In this document: positions 62,396 through 64,000 of the stretch, piece after piece
Numbering within the stretch: position 1 is the stretch's first letter
Layout: every line of letters starts with the position of its first letter
From: Pseudomonadota bacterium
Lineage (GTDB): Bacteria; Desulfobacterota; Desulfobacteria; Desulfobacterales; RPRI01
Direction of reading: 5' to 3'
Length of the DNA stretch: 64,000 nt
Assembly (NCBI GenBank): GCA_018817425.1
Contig: JAHITX010000080.1
Coordinates: 1 to 64,000 of the forward strand
Made by a program: the position numbers and the translations under genes
The notes under the pieces: model-generated
What the model saw: the letters and a program-made list of their open reading frames with translations, nothing else
Told to the model about the DNA's origin: nothing
The model's database searches: none

Positions 62396-63094
62396 ATGAA
62401 TGAAATTCTACTGGACAACATAAAGATTAAATTGGATCTTACTCCTCTTTTAAAAAAAGTAAGGTTAACAGAAAATCATAACCGCTTTAATTCCTTTAAG
62501 GCTTTTTTCGATGAGGCTTATTCCGTATACAGGCCCAAGGTTTTATACAAGCCGCTTTATATTGATAAAAAAGAACAGGAGCAGGTGGTTATGGAAGAGA
62601 TAGTATTTAAAAGCCGCATTCTTGCAGTAAATCTGGCAGATGTTCACCGGGTATTTGCCTTTATTGCCACCTGTGGAACCGAGCTGGATCAATGGGCAAA
62701 AAAGAGAGAAAAAATGCTTGAAGAGTTTTGGGCTGATATAATAATGCAAAGCGTTCTTTTTGAGGCAATTGATGTTATGAATGAAAATATCGCCCAAAAT
62801 TTCAATCCGGGAAAAACAGCTTTTATGACACCTGGCTCTCTTGAGCAGTGGCCTTTAGAAGAACAGCAAACCTTGTTTTCCGCTTTTAGCAATGTCGAAA
62901 AATCCATTGGAGTTCAAATCAATGATGAGTTTATCATGACTCCCCGCCATTCTGTATCAGGAATCATCTTTCCAGCCGAAGTTGATTATGAAAACTGTCA
63001 GTTATGCCCTAAAGAAGAATGTCCTGGAAGACGGGCAGCGTATGATAAGAATCTATATGATCAGCGCTATTCAATTAAGGCTTTATCGCAATAG
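62396..63094 (+). CDS. Cobalamin-dependent methionine synthase activation-type protein
   Basis: A 232-residue protein matching the stand-alone methionine synthase activation-domain proteins of anaerobes: ADVHRVFAFIATCGTELDQW, LEQWPLEEQQTLFSAFSNVE, MTPRHSVSGIIFPAEVDYEN and a C-terminal cysteine cluster CQLCPKEECPGRRA. The N terminus (RPKVLYKPLYIDKKEQEQVV) is also typical. Such proteins are thought to reactivate corrinoid cofactors of methyltransferases, with the cysteines possibly holding an iron-sulfur cluster. No methionine synthase gene lies nearby. Confidence 0.85.
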   Translation: MNEILLDNIKIKLDLTPLLKKVRLTENHNRFNSFKAFFDEAYSVYRPKVLYKPLYIDKKEQEQVVMEEIVFKSRILAVNLADVHRVFAFIATCGTELDQWAKKREKMLEEFWADIIMQSVLFEAIDVMNENIAQNFNPGKTAFMTPGSLEQWPLEEQQTLFSAFSNVEKSIGVQINDEFIMTPRHSVSGIIFPAEVDYENCQLCPKEECPGRRAAYDKNLYDQRYSIKALSQ

Positions 63095-63142
63095 TTACAT
63101 ATACTGCTTAGAACTTGGCCATTTCATAATTTCGATATCATA

Positions 63143-63205
63143 TCGAGCGAAGCGAGATATCTTTTACAGGTTCTAATATCTATTAAGATTTCTCACTTCG
63201 CTCGA
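63143..63205. repeat. REP-like palindrome between convergent genes
   Basis: TCGAGCGAAGCGAGATATCTT (63143-63163; first 20 bases shown would be TCGAGCGAAGCGAGATATCT) pairs with 63185-63205 at 19 of 21 positions around a 21-base loop. It lies between convergent genes and may act as a bidirectional terminator. The core CACTTCGCTCGAAATGAC resembles short dispersed repeats in other genomes. Confidence 0.6.
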
Positions 63206-63242
63206 AATGACAATATGTAATCGGATTTATGAGTTTATATTA

Positions 63243-63644
63243 CTACGATGTCACCGTAATCTTTCTGGGCATAGCTTTATCTGCTTTAGGCAGAACCAAC
63301 CTGAGGACGCCGTCTTCTATTCTTGCTTCAATTTTATTCTGATCAATAACTTCCGAAAGAGTGAACTGTCTATAGTACTTTCCTATTTGAAATTCTATTA
63401 TTACATCCGACTCATCAGATTCTTCCCATGGTTTAACATCTCCTGAGATTGTTAAAACTCCTTCATGTAAATCTATAGTTATATTTTCGCCAGTCACTCC
63501 CGGCATATCTGCAAGCAAAGTGATTTCGCGCTCTGTTTCGAAAATATCCACAGCCGGTGTAAATACCAACCCTTCCTGTGTATACTCGGCAGGATTAATA
63601 ACCTCATGTTTTTCTTTTACTTTTAAATCTTTGGTATCAGACAT
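63243..63644 (-). CDS. Small heat shock protein Hsp20
   Basis: A 133-residue alpha-crystallin domain protein: FTPAVDIFETEREITLLADM, PGVTGENITIDLHEGVLTIS, FQIGKYYRQFTLSEVIDQNK and ARIEDGVLRLVLPKA (the conserved G-V/L-L motif). It prevents aggregation of unfolded proteins as an oligomeric holdase. Length is on the short side, with an N-terminal arm of about 35 residues. It follows the second Hsp20 gene by 27 bases and the two are transcribed together. Confidence 0.93.
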   Translation of the reverse strand: MSDTKDLKVKEKHEVINPAEYTQEGLVFTPAVDIFETEREITLLADMPGVTGENITIDLHEGVLTISGDVKPWEESDESDVIIEFQIGKYYRQFTLSEVIDQNKIEARIEDGVLRLVLPKADKAMPRKITVTS

Positions 63645-63671
63645 TTTTATAATCCTCCTTAAACGAAATCT

Positions 63672-64000
63672 TTATTTTACACTTATCTGCCTTGGTTTTG
63701 ATGCTTCTGATTTTGGGATTACTACCTTAAGCAGTCCATTTTTCATCTGTGCCTCAACCTTTTCGTTATTGATCTCACCCGGAAGACTAATGATTCTTGA
63801 AAATTTGCCTGCTTCGCGCTCACTGCGATGGTATTTAATGTCTTTTCCTTCAGAAGGAATTTTTCGTTCACCTGATATCGTAAGGTTTTTCCCCATGACC
63901 TGAATATCCAGATCCTGAGCTTTCAAGCCCGGTAACTCTGCACGCACATAATAGTTATTCTGATTTTCTGTAAGATTGATCAAAGGAAAAACTCCGGCAG
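63672..64000 (-). CDS. Small heat shock protein Hsp20 (partial, runs off window)
   Basis: At least 109 residues of an Hsp20-family protein. The frame continues to the window edge: residues before LINLTENQNN read AGVFP, and the TTG at 63983 encodes an internal leucine, not a start, so the N-terminal arm lies outside. Domain pieces are YYVRAELPGLKAQDLDIQVM, RSEREAGKFSRIISLPGEIN and QMKNGLLKVVIPKSEA, ending PRQISVK. It is upstream of and cotranscribed with the other Hsp20 gene. Confidence 0.9.
   Translation of the reverse strand, partial: AGVFPLINLTENQNNYYVRAELPGLKAQDLDIQVMGKNLTISGERKIPSEGKDIKYHRSEREAGKFSRIISLPGEINNEKVEAQMKNGLLKVVIPKSEASKPRQISVK

Noticed and set aside
63672-63983. Complete 103-residue Hsp20 starting at 63983
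   Set aside because: The TTG is an internal leucine; the frame stays open to the window edge and the N-terminal arm of the family is missing.

Overview
The window looks like a chromosomal segment of an anaerobic member of Desulfobacterota, probably Desulfobacterales. The reasons are the moderately AT-rich DNA, the gene order rpsF-rpsR-DUF2232-rplI-dnaB, a 2-hydroxyacyl-CoA dehydratase-activator-type ATPase, a corrinoid methionine synthase activation-type protein, and many dispersed short repeats. This assignment is inference from gene content; no rRNA gene is present.

Layout. 1-2,226: accessory DNA with a possible group II intron tail, an attC-like folded repeat, a toxin/antitoxin/XRE operon (minus strand) and dispersed repeats. 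2,227-5,871: a diguanylate cyclase response regulator and a large hybrid histidine kinase (minus). 6,182-11,507: a minus-strand run with a dehydratase-activator ATPase, a ketopantoate reductase-type enzyme, a small protein and three CsgG/FlgT-like envelope proteins, preceded by the wreck of a fourth such gene. 12,152-16,569: MltF, a small duplicated protein, an M48 protease with TPRs, and a nucleoside deaminase.

16,882-41,722: the centrepiece, a 25-kb, 17-gene plus-strand operon for a contractile phage-tail-like injection system. It encodes sheath, tube, hub, spike, PAAR tip, gp25, baseplate J, tail protein I-like, a DUF4255 (Pvc16-like) cap, a long helical tape-measure candidate, and finally a 2,187-residue protein with an Rhs-type core and an HEXXH motif that is probably the cargo. 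No capsid, terminase, integrase or AAA+ ATPase lies beside it, so it is not a prophage and not a textbook extracellular contractile injection system. Several structural genes carry features I do not know from described systems: a helix-hairpin-helix tail, paired HxH motifs, a 23-residue repeat, and a disordered 430-residue extension.

41,820-46,028: a PAS protein and a CheB-CheR-PAS fusion (minus). 46,608-51,080: a small gene and an unknown three-gene module (helical-repeat protein, lipoprotein, membrane protein) behind a nested palindrome. 51,221-64,000: mostly housekeeping genes: DUF1499, tRNA-Arg and tRNA-His, the S6/S18/L9/DnaB cluster, isocitrate dehydrogenase, ComF, a DUF2157/GDYXXLXY pair, a B12-type activation protein and two Hsp20 genes, the last cut by the window edge.

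Five copies of one ~140-bp element with inverted ends, each flanked by a 4-bp direct repeat (one copy imperfect), are scattered through the window. One interrupts a gene whose reading frame is restored exactly when the element is removed on paper. I interpret the family as an active or recently active MITE.
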